Positions 35,804-46,726 of a stretch of DNA of 64,000 nucleotides are shown here, one piece after another. This DNA is from Cannabis sativa (lineage: Eukaryota; Streptophyta; Magnoliopsida; Rosales; Cannabaceae). The notes beneath the pieces are model-generated. The model was not told the DNA's origin, made no database searches, and was given only the letters and a program-made list of their open reading frames with translations. Position numbers and translations under genes: made by a program. The number at the start of each line of letters is the position of its first letter. The first letter of the stretch is position 1. The stretch spans positions 76,650,969 to 76,714,968 of the forward strand of contig NC_083605.1 in the NCBI RefSeq assembly GCF_029168945.1. The letters run 5' to 3'.

Positions 35804-36144
35804 TAATTAGGATTTTTGCTCCCTGAACTTTGACATGTACCAAATCATACCCTTGAACTTTTAAGGTCGTTATAAATACTCTCTGAACTATTGTGATTAT
35901 TCGATTTAAGGATTTTTTTTTTTATTTTATTAAAAAAGTCTAACATATATAAAAATTCAAGGGGCATAATTTAGTATATGTCAAAGTGTAAAGGGTAAGA
36001 TTTGATAGATATCAAAGTCTAGGGAGCATGTTATAGTACATAAACAATCATTGAAATAGTAAAATTAAATGAAATTAGATAAAAATCCTTAAATCTAACA
36101 ATTTCAATAGTATGTCAAAGTTCAGGGGACAAAAATACTAATTA
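35804..36144 (+). mobile_element. Foldback element family F1, copy G
   Basis: Starts taattaggatttttgctccc and ends aaaaatactaatta; the outer ~30 bp are clear inverted repeats (ccctgaactttgacatgtac versus atgtcaaagttcaggggac). Part of the right arm is deleted after aatttcaatag. Confidence 0.75.
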
Positions 36145-37606
36145 CTCTAAAATTAAAAGGGGAGTTTTATTTGCACCCCTTAAACTTATAAATACATCCC
36201 ATTATTTAAAAAAAATATAAACTTAAATAATTTTTAAAAATTACTCTTAATATTTTTTTAAATTTTTTTCTTTACATTATTTTATGTTAATTTTAATACT
36301 TATTTTGATTTCATTTTCATAATTTTTTTTTTAATTCATGTGTATTTTTTTTTTTCTAAAAAAAATTCACATAATTTTTTATTTTAATTTTTTTGTCATA
36401 ATATTTAAAATACACTTTATTTTTGTTTGATAGGTATATTTTTTAAGAATATGAATTGAAAGGAAAAAGTTAAAAAAATTAGTATAATTAAAAATATAAA
36501 TTTTATATAAAAAAAAATTATGAGTTCCTTTAAAACTTTTTGGGTGTAAATAAAATTTCCCAATTAAAAAGATAAAAAGACATGAGGGCCCTCCTCGGTT
36601 TACGACAACATAACGGACCCTAGTTTTTTTCTGCTGTAATGATATGCACAGTGACACTGGCTTACTGACAAAGCCAAAAAAGAAGGGTATCTTTTTGTTC
36701 ACCTTGTGATTCGAGCCCCCAATTCTCTATGAAAAAATAATAACAATAATAAAGAATGAAAAGGGCAATTTCGTCCATCTATGTTTAGGTATATGAAAAC
36801 TTTGGTATGTTGTGTATTGTTTGGCTGTGTTGTATTTGTCCAATTTGGGGAGATGAAAAAGTGGCTCAGGTCCCAACGTTCATAAAAAAATATGTTATAC
36901 ATAGGGGACCAGAAAGAAAGAAAGAAAGAAATGTATCAATGAATGGTACAAACAAACTAAACATATGTATAATTAATAGAAAATGGTATTGAACCATGCT
37001 TGGACCATAACTAGAAGAACACATAATAATGTCATTAAGGTTAAATTAATCAATATGTAGATAAGACAATTAATATATATTTGAGTAAACAGAAGTTAGT
37101 GGTGTACCATTCACACACATTGGCCAGCCAACTACTATAAGTTATAAGATACCATTACTTACCAGTGATAGTTTCATGTGTGTATATTCACGTGCAGAAC
37201 TTTATGACATATATATGCACTGACTGACCCACATATATGAATAGATAGTGTGAGTAGTAAGTAATAAGACTCATCAACTCTATCTATATAGCTCTACCTA
37301 TACATCAAGAAGAAGAAAAAAATGACCGTTGGAGAAGAAACACCCAGTTGTTTCCCAATTTTCATAATAATATATTTAATTAATTAAGATTGTCACATGT
37401 AACACACACTATATATACACACACATACACAAAATACACAAATGTTATTGTGTCTCCAAATCATTGAAAAGCTCTCTCTCTCTCTCTCTCTTCAGAGTTT
37501 CAGCTCAAGACAACAATTCCATTATTCTCTCTTACTCTTTCTATACTTTATTATTATTATTGAATTGTTCATAATTTGTGTGAGTTAATTAATTAATCTT
37601 CATTTA
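36145..37606. other. Spacer and pectinesterase upstream region
   Basis: No gene was recognised up to about 37.0 kb. The 500 bases before the pectinesterase contain a (TC)n run at about 37471-37492 that looks like a 5' leader, and a tctatatag-like AT box region near 37410. Confidence 0.4.
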
Positions 37607-39510
37607 ATGCATGTTGTTATGGGTTGTTGTTGTACTTTCAGGTTAAATATGGTGTTCATTATTCTGATCACATTATGGACTACAACACAAGCAAGTGTTG
37701 TGAGCAAGAGCCATAGGCACAAGTGGATTGGACCCGTCGGACACCGCCTCATCACCGTCGATGTAAAGGGCGGCTCGGCTCAGTTCAAGTCGGTTCAAGC
37801 GGCGGTGGATTCGGTTTCGGAGAACAATACAGTTAGCATTACCATACTAATCAGTCCAGGATACTACATGTAATTAAAAATTAATTAATTAATTATAATT
37901 CATGTGAATGAATTGAATTAAATTAATTAATGAGATTGTTTAATTAATATTAATGTAGAGAGAAGGTGGTGGTTCCAGTGAGAAAGCCGTACATAACATT
38001 TCAAGGAGCAGGGAGAGAAAATACAGTGATTGAATGGCACGACAGAGCTTGTGATCCTGGTCCTAATGGTCAACAGCTTAGGACTTACAGAACGGCTTCG
38101 GTTACTGTTTTTGCTAACTATTTTTCTGCAAGAAATATCAGCTTTAAGGTATGAAATTCTTTAATGTATTTTCGATGTGGGACAACCACCCATGACCCAC
38201 CACAACATAATAATATATAACATATTACATAATGTAGAATACAGCGCCGGCTCCGTTGCCGGGGATGCAAGGGTGGCAGGCGGCGGCGTTTAGAATATCA
38301 GGGGACAAGGCGTACTTCTCAGGGTGTGGATTCTATGGGGCTCAGGATACCTTGTTGGACGATGCTGGACGCCATTACTTTAAGCAGTGTTATATTCAAG
38401 GCTCCATTGATTTCATCTTCGGCAACGCTCGCTCCATGTACAAAGTAATATATAATAATCTTATTTATATATATATTAAAAAAGAGCATAACCCTTTTAG
38501 TACGTACTACAATCGTTCACTTTAATTTGTCTATATTATATATATATTTTGGTAAGTACTATACAGTGTTTTCTTTTTCATGACGTCTGTGTTATATATA
38601 TGCATGAATGAATTATAATGAATGTGTTGTGTAATGTGTTTATATGTTTATAGGAGTGTGAGCTGCACTCGATAGCCACTCGGTTCGGTTCGATAGCGGC
38701 TCATTACAGGAACTCGCCGTACGAGAATACAGGGTTTGCTTTCGTCAAGTGTAGAGTGACTGGTACGGGTCCATTGTACATAGGACGAGCCATGGGGAGA
38801 TATGCTAGAATTGTTTACTCTTTTACTTACTTTGATGACGTGGTTGCACATGGTGGATGGGAAGACTGGGATAACATCAATCGTGACAACAACAACAGCA
38901 AGTAAGTATATATTACCTACTTACACAATTAATACACCTTAATAAACCTCTAACAAATACTATAATACTAACTAAAGATAAGAGAGATGCTAAGGAGAAC
39001 ACCAACAAGTGTTAAACTGTTATTATTAGTATGATTTAATATCGAGGTTTATATTTTTTGACTTAATATAAAAATAATATAGAAAAATTGTTAATCATTC
39101 TCACACGGATATGGTGTTGCCTAATAACCAAGGAAGTGGGCTCCTCACACCCTCTAAAGTCAAGTAATTATGTGTATATATAAATCATTTTGATTCTGCG
39201 TGTGGTGTCAAATAGTCAACAGCTAGTAAAAGGTTTTACCTTTGTTTGTAGAAAGCATAGAAAAAGACTATTAATTAATTAGCACCGTTTTAGTAACACT
39301 AATAATTATGATTGTTGTTTTAATAATAATGAAGTTGAATTTGAAATTTGCAGGAATGTACTTTTGGGAGTGTACAAGTGTTCTGGTCCAGGAGTAACAG
39401 CACTGCATGGGACATCTTGGGCCAGAGAGCTTGATTTTGATACGGCTCATCGCTTTTTGGTCAAGAGTTTTGTAAATGGCAGACATTGGATTGCACCCTC
39501 TGATGCTTAA
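37607..39510 (+). CDS. PME68: Pectinesterase, PME68-like, secreted, no inhibitor-type pro-region
   Basis: De-esterifies homogalacturonan in the cell wall. Five exons: 37607-37868, 37959-38148, 38238-38444, 38654-38901 and 39354-39510. The start is uncertain: an in-frame ATG at 37649 directly follows a ctttcag that could be an acceptor, and gives a good signal peptide ([15 protein letters not shown]). A short linker leads straight into the catalytic beta-helix ([20 protein letters not shown]) without a PMEI domain. Active-site landmarks are present: [15 protein letters not shown] and the Arg in PLYIGRAM. The protein ends [14 protein letters not shown]. Differences from the usual family sequence include DTLLDD for DTLCDD, and [13 protein letters not shown] around the usual AAxGR segment. 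About 350 residues. It is tail-to-tail with PEX19. Confidence 0.9.
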
Positions 39511-39978
39511 TTATTTCATTAATTATTTACCGTACACAAAAATTATATTCAATTCTTTTCAATTTTTCATGTGTAATATAATATAATAACTTGTATCATG
39601 TTATGTATTTCTGGCTTGAATAAATAAATAAAACACATATATATATATATGGACTTTCTTTCTTTTCATGGTTTTCTTTCATGCCACTCACTCACTCCCC
39701 CAAATCATTTGTCTCTGATTAAAATTAGAATTACATGATGATGATGGGATGAGAGAAGGAGAAAATACCAAGTTGACAAATTCTTGGTCAACTAAATTTC
39801 TAAATAAAACACTTGAAAAAGAAAGGTGAACAATATATATGCAACTCTAGTTTAGGTAGCGCCACTTTATTATAAACTTGATGTAATGAATCATGGATGC
39901 TCCGGTTGGGTTTGACCGACAGAAACCACCAACTACAGCTGCTGCGAATAAGGCTTTGCCGGCCGGTCTGTGATGTTT
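39511..39978. other. Convergent spacer between pectinesterase and PEX19
   Basis: Holds the two 3' untranslated regions and an (AT)n run near 39638-39650. No gene. Confidence 0.5.
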
Positions 39979-42287
39979 TCACATTATACAACAATTTCCC
40001 TGAGATTCTAGCATCTCTGGTGATCTGCAGAAAACAGAAATGTCTTAAGCTTGGTGCTCGGTACAATAGAAGAGATATTGAAATTGAAATACAAGAAAAG
40101 AAATAGCTATGCAGGCCATGATGTTTAATAATGAATGAAGAAAATAATAAGAACAAGTATTCAAGCGACCTCAAACTCTCCCAAGAGCTATTGATAAATT
40201 ACAATAGAATTCTCATGATCCCTCTAATTCTGATTCTAATCTCCTGTATGTACCCTTCTACTGTTTATATGCTATTACTACATGGGGTCATTATCATGTA
40301 CGGATGTACCTTTCTACTATTGTCTAAAAAATTATGTAAATTGTTGAGAGCTCTAGAAAATGAAAGCTCTTAACAACGATTGACCCCATGAATTGTTATC
40401 AGCCTACCAACGATTTTGTGAATAGTAATTTAAAATAATTAATGCCTATGTAAGTTCCATGAATTCTATGTAGAAAATAATAATGCAAACTGGTGGATGA
40501 GATTTTAAGTTGAAAAATATTAGAATACTTACAGTTGGCCAAGAGTAGCTAGATCAAAATCAGGAGCCAGCTCATGCATTATATCATTGGGTGGTTGACC
40601 ACACTCCTGCATTTTCTGCATAAGCTCAACAATCTTACTGAAATTATTGGAATCTTTTTCATACACTTCATTAAGATCTTTTATCAGTCCATATTGGTGG
40701 GAGTAACGTTCGTATTCTTCTTTGCTCAAACTCGCTTCATGCTCAGCCAACCACTTTGGGTATCTTTCTCCAATTTCCTTCATGGGTTCATGAAGAATCT
40801 CCTTTGACAAAAGTTGTTGCATCATGTTCTCCATGATAGATTCCATGTCCTATGCAGAAAGGAAAAGAGAATTAATGAAAAAACACAATAGAAATCATCG
40901 AAGAGAAAGTCAAAGGCGATATGCATAAATAATAATGAGCAGCATGGCCAAACGATGAAAATTGCTTTGAAAAAACAAAAACAGAAAAGAAGAAGAAAGA
41001 ATATTGACGATATTGATGACCGTGCCTCAATGATGATTCTCATTTGCTGAGAATGATAAGTATTTTATCAAAGTTTGATTACTGCCATACCATGAATCAA
41101 CCTTGTAATATTCAGCTATGTAGTGTTCAAATGTAAAAGGATAAACTTTGATGTTTTTCCCACAAACAAATCTAAAGATGAGACTGAAAAGAGGGATTCA
41201 ATTCAAGGGTGTTAAAGGATAAACTTTTTAGTGAGAAGCAATTCTAAAGATATATATATCAGCCTAAATTTATGATCAATTAATCTCAATTTTAGGTCCA
41301 AACAGAAATTGACATATGAAAAAACTATTTTGCATAGTAATTGGGTAAAACTGATTCAGTAGGAGCACCCCAAACAAACATATAATACAATTTCCACAAC
41401 TGAATCTTAAAAACTTCAAATTTCTGTAAGGAAAGCATTCCACTACTGTTCAAATAAAAATTTGCATTAAAAGAACACATCATTGTTGTAATGAAAACTA
41501 CCTAATATGACATCATAACAAATGAATTGGGCAAAATGAATCATACTCTAGATAGAATACTAAAGGACTAAAGCAATGATAATGAAACCCTAATTTAGAA
41601 TAATTAAGCAAATGGGCAAAATCAAGCACTATCATATTCAATTAAAAACCAAGAATAATTTTGAAGAGCAAAAAAGAAAAATCCAATGACAAAATGATTG
41701 AATAAGAGGAGTACCTGTGAGCCAGCAAGCTCCTCAAACTGCTTAACCCAATCTTCCATCATAGCATCATTACCCAAGTCTGGAACAGGTGGCCTGGCAG
41801 CTGTGGTGACAGATTCCAGACCCTTAACAGCCTCTCTAGTTTCAGCTCTAAGTTTATCAAGGGCATCTGCTACATGGGATTCCTTTGAAGCCTTTTGTTT
41901 GCCCTTTTTCTTGGCCTTGAGGTCAGGCAAACCCAACCCCAATCCTTGAACCCCACTACCCAACGGAACAGTCTTTTGTGCGTTATCTCTACTTTCATTA
42001 CTTCTATACCATAAATTAACAAAAAATAATCAGAAATTGACATCAATTCTCGGTCTTTTTCATTGTTTAGAAAGTAAATTACTAACCTTGCAATGGTGGA
42101 AGCTGGACTTGACTTGGTACTGAGGTTGAGAGTTTGGAAATCATCGAGAGCACCTGGTAATGATATAATTATTTACATAAAAATGAATTGAAAATTGAAA
42201 AGGAAGAGAACCCATAAGAAAAAGTTTGGAGCTTTTTGACTTACTATCGAGGAGTTCATCTAAATCATCGTGGTTGGTGGTTGCCAT
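39979..42287 (-). CDS. PEX19: Peroxisome biogenesis protein 19 (PEX19)
   Basis: Cytosolic chaperone and import receptor for peroxisomal membrane proteins, which docks on PEX3. The start is ATG 42285-42287 ([20 protein letters not shown]), the acidic N-terminal PEX3-binding helix. Then come a basic segment ([20 protein letters not shown]), a helix ending at [16 protein letters not shown] and the helical cargo-binding domain ([60 protein letters not shown]). The last exon (from about 40027 down) gives [14 protein letters not shown] and a stop. CCIM is a CaaX farnesylation box, as in other PEX19 proteins. About 245-250 residues. It is divergently paired with the DUF309 gene. Confidence 0.93.
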
Positions 42288-42613
42288 GGTTATACGATAC
42301 AACTCAGAGGGATGGGGATTGGATTTACCGCCTTAGCTAAGGGAATTATGAGAATTAGCTCTGTTCTGTTACGCGGTGATATATATATAGAGAGAGAGAT
42401 ATATATGAACACTTTTTTATGGTCCCGCTTTTCTTTTTTCTTATTTATTACTGAAATTTAAATAAAGAGATTTATCATTAATAAAAATATCTTTTTTCCC
42501 ATTAATATTTAGTTGGGTAATATAGATAAATCCTAAAGAATATATTTTTTTTTGCCTTTGAGAAAAAAAACAAAATAGTAAGAGAGAGAAGTCTCACCAC
42601 ATAGCAACCATCC
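42288..42613. promoter_or_regulatory. Bidirectional promoter region PEX19 / DUF309 gene
   Basis: Only 326 bp separate the two divergent start codons. The region has a TA/GA microsatellite (about 42379-42405) and a purine-rich leader before the DUF309 start (agtaagagagagaagtctca). Confidence 0.6.
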
Positions 42614-43547
42614 ATGGCTTCTCCATCTTCTCTCAGACTGGACATCTCCCTTTCCTCTCTCAATCGCTCATTCCATCGTCCCAACGTATTTTCTTCTTCT
42701 TTTTCTTACGTTTCTCCCCGTCTGAAAATTCAATTCACTCCTTCCCAATACAATACACTAAAACTCCCTACTTGTTCAGATTCTTTCCGCACTTTCTACC
42801 GATTCTCTCCTTCGAACGACCACGATGAAGAAGATGCCGAGAATTGCAGCTTCGACGAGGCAGTAGAGCTTTTCAACGAAAGAGAATATTACAGGTGCCA
42901 TGATTTACTTGAAACTTTATGGAACAGAGCTGAAGAGCCCTCTAGAACTCTCATCCATGGTATTCTTCAATGCGCTGTGGGATTCCATCATCTGTTTAAT
43001 CAGGTAATTTCAACAACTAATAACCACAAACTGTTTTTTCCCTTTACTACCGTCTCTGATTTATATATATATAATTTGGTTTTAAGAATCATAAAGGAGC
43101 AATGATGGAGTTGGGAGAAGGACTTAGTAAGCTGAGAAAGATGAACTTCAAGAATGGAGCTTTTCATCAGTTTGAACAGGAAATATCTACAGTTCTTGAT
43201 TTTATATACCAGACCCAGATTGAATTAGCTGCTTGTGAGTTATATGAATTGTACTTAAACATCTTTATTAATTGTTATATGAAGTATTATGTAATTTTTG
43301 TGTGTTTGTTTGAAGTACAGGCAGTGATGATATGTGTGTTAGGATGGATCAATCGGAGAGGTCGTACCAACTGCTTGGGGGATATGGTGCAGGACAGCAT
43401 CTGTATAAACTGCAAAGCGACTCATCAAATGAACAGACTATGCATATAGTGTTTTGTCCAAACATGTCTTATGTTAATGGCCACCCACAGAAAGTAAAGC
43501 TTCCTACTCTTAATGCTACCACTCAATTACTCCACGCTTCTTCTTGA
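42614..43547 (+). CDS. DUF309 protein, predicted plastid-targeted
   Basis: Three exons: 42614-43003, 43087-43234 and 43321-43547 (about 254 residues). The first 60 residues are rich in Ser, Arg and Pro (MASPSSLRLDISLSSLNRSF), like a plastid transit peptide, followed by an acidic linker (SNDHDEEDAENC). The DUF309 helical domain follows (FDEAVELFNEREYYRCHDLL, ETLWNRAEEPSRTLIHGILQ, CAVGFHHLFNQ) and continues in exon 2 (NHKGAMMELGEGLSKLRKMN). Exon 3 adds a C-terminal extension of about 75 residues (MDQSERSYQLLGGYGAGQHL). The biochemical role of DUF309 proteins is unknown. Confidence 0.85.
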
Positions 43548-44420
43548 CTTCGAAATTCACCTCTATAATCTTTGGTCTGCTGCAATGCAATATATGTACA
43601 AGAATTTATGGTGCTTAGTAGCACAATCAAATTTAGCCCTATAAATTTTTATACTATTTATTAAAGTAAAATAAATAAGATTTAATACTGATATAACATT
43701 TCTCATATATATTTATCTGCTACCATCATAATTATTAATGATTACTATTTTTTTATCCATTTTGATGGTTACTCTAATATTAGTCATTAGATCTAAGTAT
43801 TAAAAGATATCTTATTTTGGGGTTTTTATCTTTTTAATTTTTTCCTATAAAAAATATCTTGAATAAAGATGCAGTTTTTATTATTAATAATATTTATTTG
43901 GTAATAGTGATAAAAAAAATAGTAAATATCATTTTTTCAATATAAAATTTTGGTGAAAGTATGTAATTTTTTTAAATACTCAAATTTTCAATATAAACAA
44001 TATATGTTATAATTATTTAAGATATTATATAAAATTTTAAAAAATTTGAAATAATTTAAAATATAAAAAAGCAATATTCAAATATCTTATTTCACATGTG
44101 TATAATATAAAATAGTCATACGCGTAATACATTGTTTGAAACTTGTTTTCAGCGTATTAAATTTTTCTAAATTTCTCAACATTTTATAAATTATTTTCAA
44201 AAACTATAACCTGAAAAAATTTGACCAAAAAATTATTTAAATACTAAAATAAATAAAGGTGTATTTGTGGATTTTTTCAAAGATGTATTGTGGAATTTTA
44301 CAAAAAATATATATGGAATAAAGATTCAATTTTTATATATATTAATTAATATTTATTTGGTACAAAAAAATTATATTTCTATATTTCCTTCTACGTAAAA
44401 ATAAAAAATAAAAAAACGCA
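43548..44420. other. AT-rich spacer, nothing recognised
   Basis: Holds the DUF309 3' flank and AT-rich DNA. Two similar passages, near 43855-43925 and 44315-44360 (gaataaagatgcagttttta / gaataaagattcaattttta, each followed by a run leading to tatttatttggta), suggest the two ends of a decayed repeat of about 500 bp. Confidence 0.4.
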
Positions 44421-45289
44421 CGACGATTAGCGAGTAATACGGAAGAGAGAGAATACGCGTGTTGGAGAGAGTCACGTTCTAGGGTATCGTCCTACGCTTT
44501 AGCCCAGCCACCTAGACGATCTGACGATGACGGCGCCTCCCCATTCGCAGACGACGGCGGTGTAAGCTCTTCCCCGTTTGTAGACGCCAGCGGTGCACGA
44601 ACTCCCAATCGCAGACGACGGTGGCGAGTTTCTTCCCTCTCGCAAACTTCAATGACAGCGGTGTGAAGGCTCCTGCGATTTCAACCATTGTTCTATGTCG
44701 TTGATTAAAGAGAGTAAAAGATTGGTTCAAGTTGTTTTCGTCCTGCGGTTCGGTTTCGTGTCGTTAATCAAAACAGTAAAAGATTGGTTCAACCTGTTTT
44801 CGTGAGTTACAGTCAACGATTGGTTGGTTTTAGTTTTCTATTTCCATGAGTTATTAGTTGGCTTTAGTTCTTTTATTGAACAATTGGCTTTAGTTTATTG
44901 TTTCCGTGAGTTACAGTCAACAATTGGTTGCTTTACAGTGAACGATTGGTTGTCGTTCTTTTGTTTTAAATTACTCTTTTTTTTAATTATTTTTTATTTT
45001 TTATTTTTTTACTGTTATGAGGTTAATTCCTATTAGCATTTTTATGGGGTCAAAATTTTTAGTTTCATGTGTTGAAACTAATTAGGTTTTTTTATTAGTC
45101 TTGTCTTTTGACATGGTTCTATAGTTTCTCTCATTGGTTTTGGTTTATTGGTTTTTGGCGTTAGTTATTGGTTCTTGGTTCTGGATTCGTTCGGGTGTCC
45201 ATGACGTCGAGTAATTATTAGCGAATGGAGGCAGCAGAGAAAATGGCAGGGATTTTTATGCCGAAATGGCAGGTGTAACCTGAAATAGA
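44421..45289. other. GC-richer block of unknown origin
   Basis: A sharp rise in GC begins near 44421 (cgacgattagcgag, then gacgatgacggcgcctcccc). cgcagacgacgg recurs at 44548 and about 44612. A partial duplication of about 60 bp (around agtaaaagattggttcaa) starts near 44713 and 44777, and agttacagtcaacgattggt-like pieces recur at about 44808, 44910 and 44936. It could be the leader of a LINE whose 3' end follows, or a decayed gene; no convincing ORF was found. Confidence 0.4.
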
Positions 45290-45620
45290 TGAATTTGTTA
45301 ACATAAAAGAAGCTTTAAGCTGAATTGACTGTCATTTGTGGGGATAATTGATTTTAGAAACTGATAGTCAGTTTATGTTGTCATCCTTTTTTGGTCTATT
45401 AGTTCATGATGTTCGTACTCTTCTCTTATCTTTAAATAATGTTGAGTTGTGTTTTGTCAAACGATCTGCAAACAAGCTGACTCATGTTTTAGTCAAGAAT
45501 TCTTGTTTCTCTCCCGGTCGTGTGCTTCAATTGGATAATTATTGTAACAAAATGCGTTCTATTGTTATTAAGGATTGCTAGTTAATAAAGTTGCTAAGTT
45601 TATTCCAAAAAAAAAAAATA
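45290..45620 (+). pseudogene. LINE 3' end: RNase H remnant with poly-A
   Basis: The frame ILETDSQFMLSSFFGLLVHD, then LNNVELCFVKRSANKLTHVL, matches the end of the RNase H domain in the 7.9-kb LINE. Before it, NIKEALS followed by stop codons continues the homology. It ends in a poly-A run at about 45607-45619. I found no target-site duplication. Confidence 0.75.
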
Positions 45621-45641
45621 TTCTTTGGGGAATTATTCAAA

Positions 45642-46563
45642 GGGAAATTTGACATTATATACTTAAAAAAAAGCATAAATTGTTTTTATATGCTTCTTAA
45701 AAAAATGTAAAAATAATACCCTCCAAATATCTTTAATCCCAACAATACCCTCCTCATTTCAAACCCCCACTCTCTCTAACTCTCTCGTTTTTCTCTCTCT
45801 TTCTCTAACTCTCCAAACCCATTCCCAACAAAACCCCACCGGACCATCCACGAGAAGCCCCCGACAACCCACGACCACCGCACCACTTCCGGCGAAACCC
45901 ATTCGCTTGTTTTCTGCATTTTTTTTTTCTGGTTTTTGACGATGTCGCGAAACATCGCTAAATGTCGCGAAACATCGCAAAATCATGAAACATCTCTAAA
46001 TGTCTTTAATTCACAACAGCGCTTGTTTTCTACATTTTTTTTTTCTGATTTTTGACGATGTCGTGAAATATCGCTAGATGTCGCGAACATGTCGCGAAAC
46101 ATCGCAAAATCGTGAAAAACATCTCCAATTCACTATATCGCGAAACACATCGCGAATATCATCGCGAAACATCGCAAAATATCGCTAAATATCGCAAATC
46201 ATCACTAAACTTCATCCCTGACCTCAGATTTGTTCTATCATTGCAAATACATCGCTAAATATCGCTAAATATCGCAAAAAACTGGTAAACCAGAAGAAAA
46301 AAATGCAGAAAACAAGAGAGGCCGTGAGAGAAGATGACGGCGAGGCCTTGCGACTGAAGTTCTGGGTCTGTGTGTTCGACGGTAGGAGTTCTAGGTCGGG
46401 ATTAACGCCGGAGAAAGAGAGAGAGACATGGATGTTTAATTTTTATTTGTTTAAGGGTAAAATTGGATAGAAAAATAGTGTGAGTATATTTTGCATGATG
46501 CAAAATATACTAGCATATTTTTAGTGGATAAATTAATTTTAAGCATATAATATCAAATTTCCC
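45642..46563. mobile_element. MULE-like element, 922 bp, 9-bp duplication, repeat-filled
   Basis: Termini gggaaatttgacattatata and tataatatcaaatttccc are inverted repeats, flanked by the perfect 9-bp direct repeat ttattcaaa (45633-45641, 46564-46572). Inverted symmetry extends inward: a CT-rich tract (about 45768-45812) against a GA-rich one (about 46408-46426), and cttgttttctgcattttt (45906) against its complement ending near 46314. The middle is an irregular array of cgaaacatcgc / tcgctaaat units (about 45940-46285), with a ~116-bp direct duplication starting at 45904 and 46020. No transposase. Confidence 0.85.
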
Positions 46564-46726
46564 TTATTCAAATAGTTGTAATAGTAGTAAAAAAAAAATT
46601 ACTTTAAAGTGTAATTATTTTTCATAAAAAATGGATCTTTTTAAAAAATAGGAAAGAAAATAACTGGAGCAGAGAGAGAGAGAGTACTGTGTCATCCCAA
46701 TCCGGTGGCTGTGAGCTTTGGCGGCG
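46564..46726 (+). promoter_or_regulatory. Proximal promoter/leader of the asparaginyl-tRNA synthetase gene
   Basis: Only 163 bp separate the MULE-like element from the start codon. It contains the 9-bp duplication, an AT-rich part and a GAGA run (about 46671-46684). Confidence 0.5.

Noticed and set aside
36700..36730. tRNA T-arm-like sequence gattcgagccccc
   Set aside because: No matching D-arm, anticodon arm or acceptor stem can be built around it.
46718..46726. Upstream start of the asparaginyl-tRNA synthetase at TTG 46718
   Set aside because: A non-ATG start is not needed; ATG 46727 is in frame and gives a normal targeting peptide.
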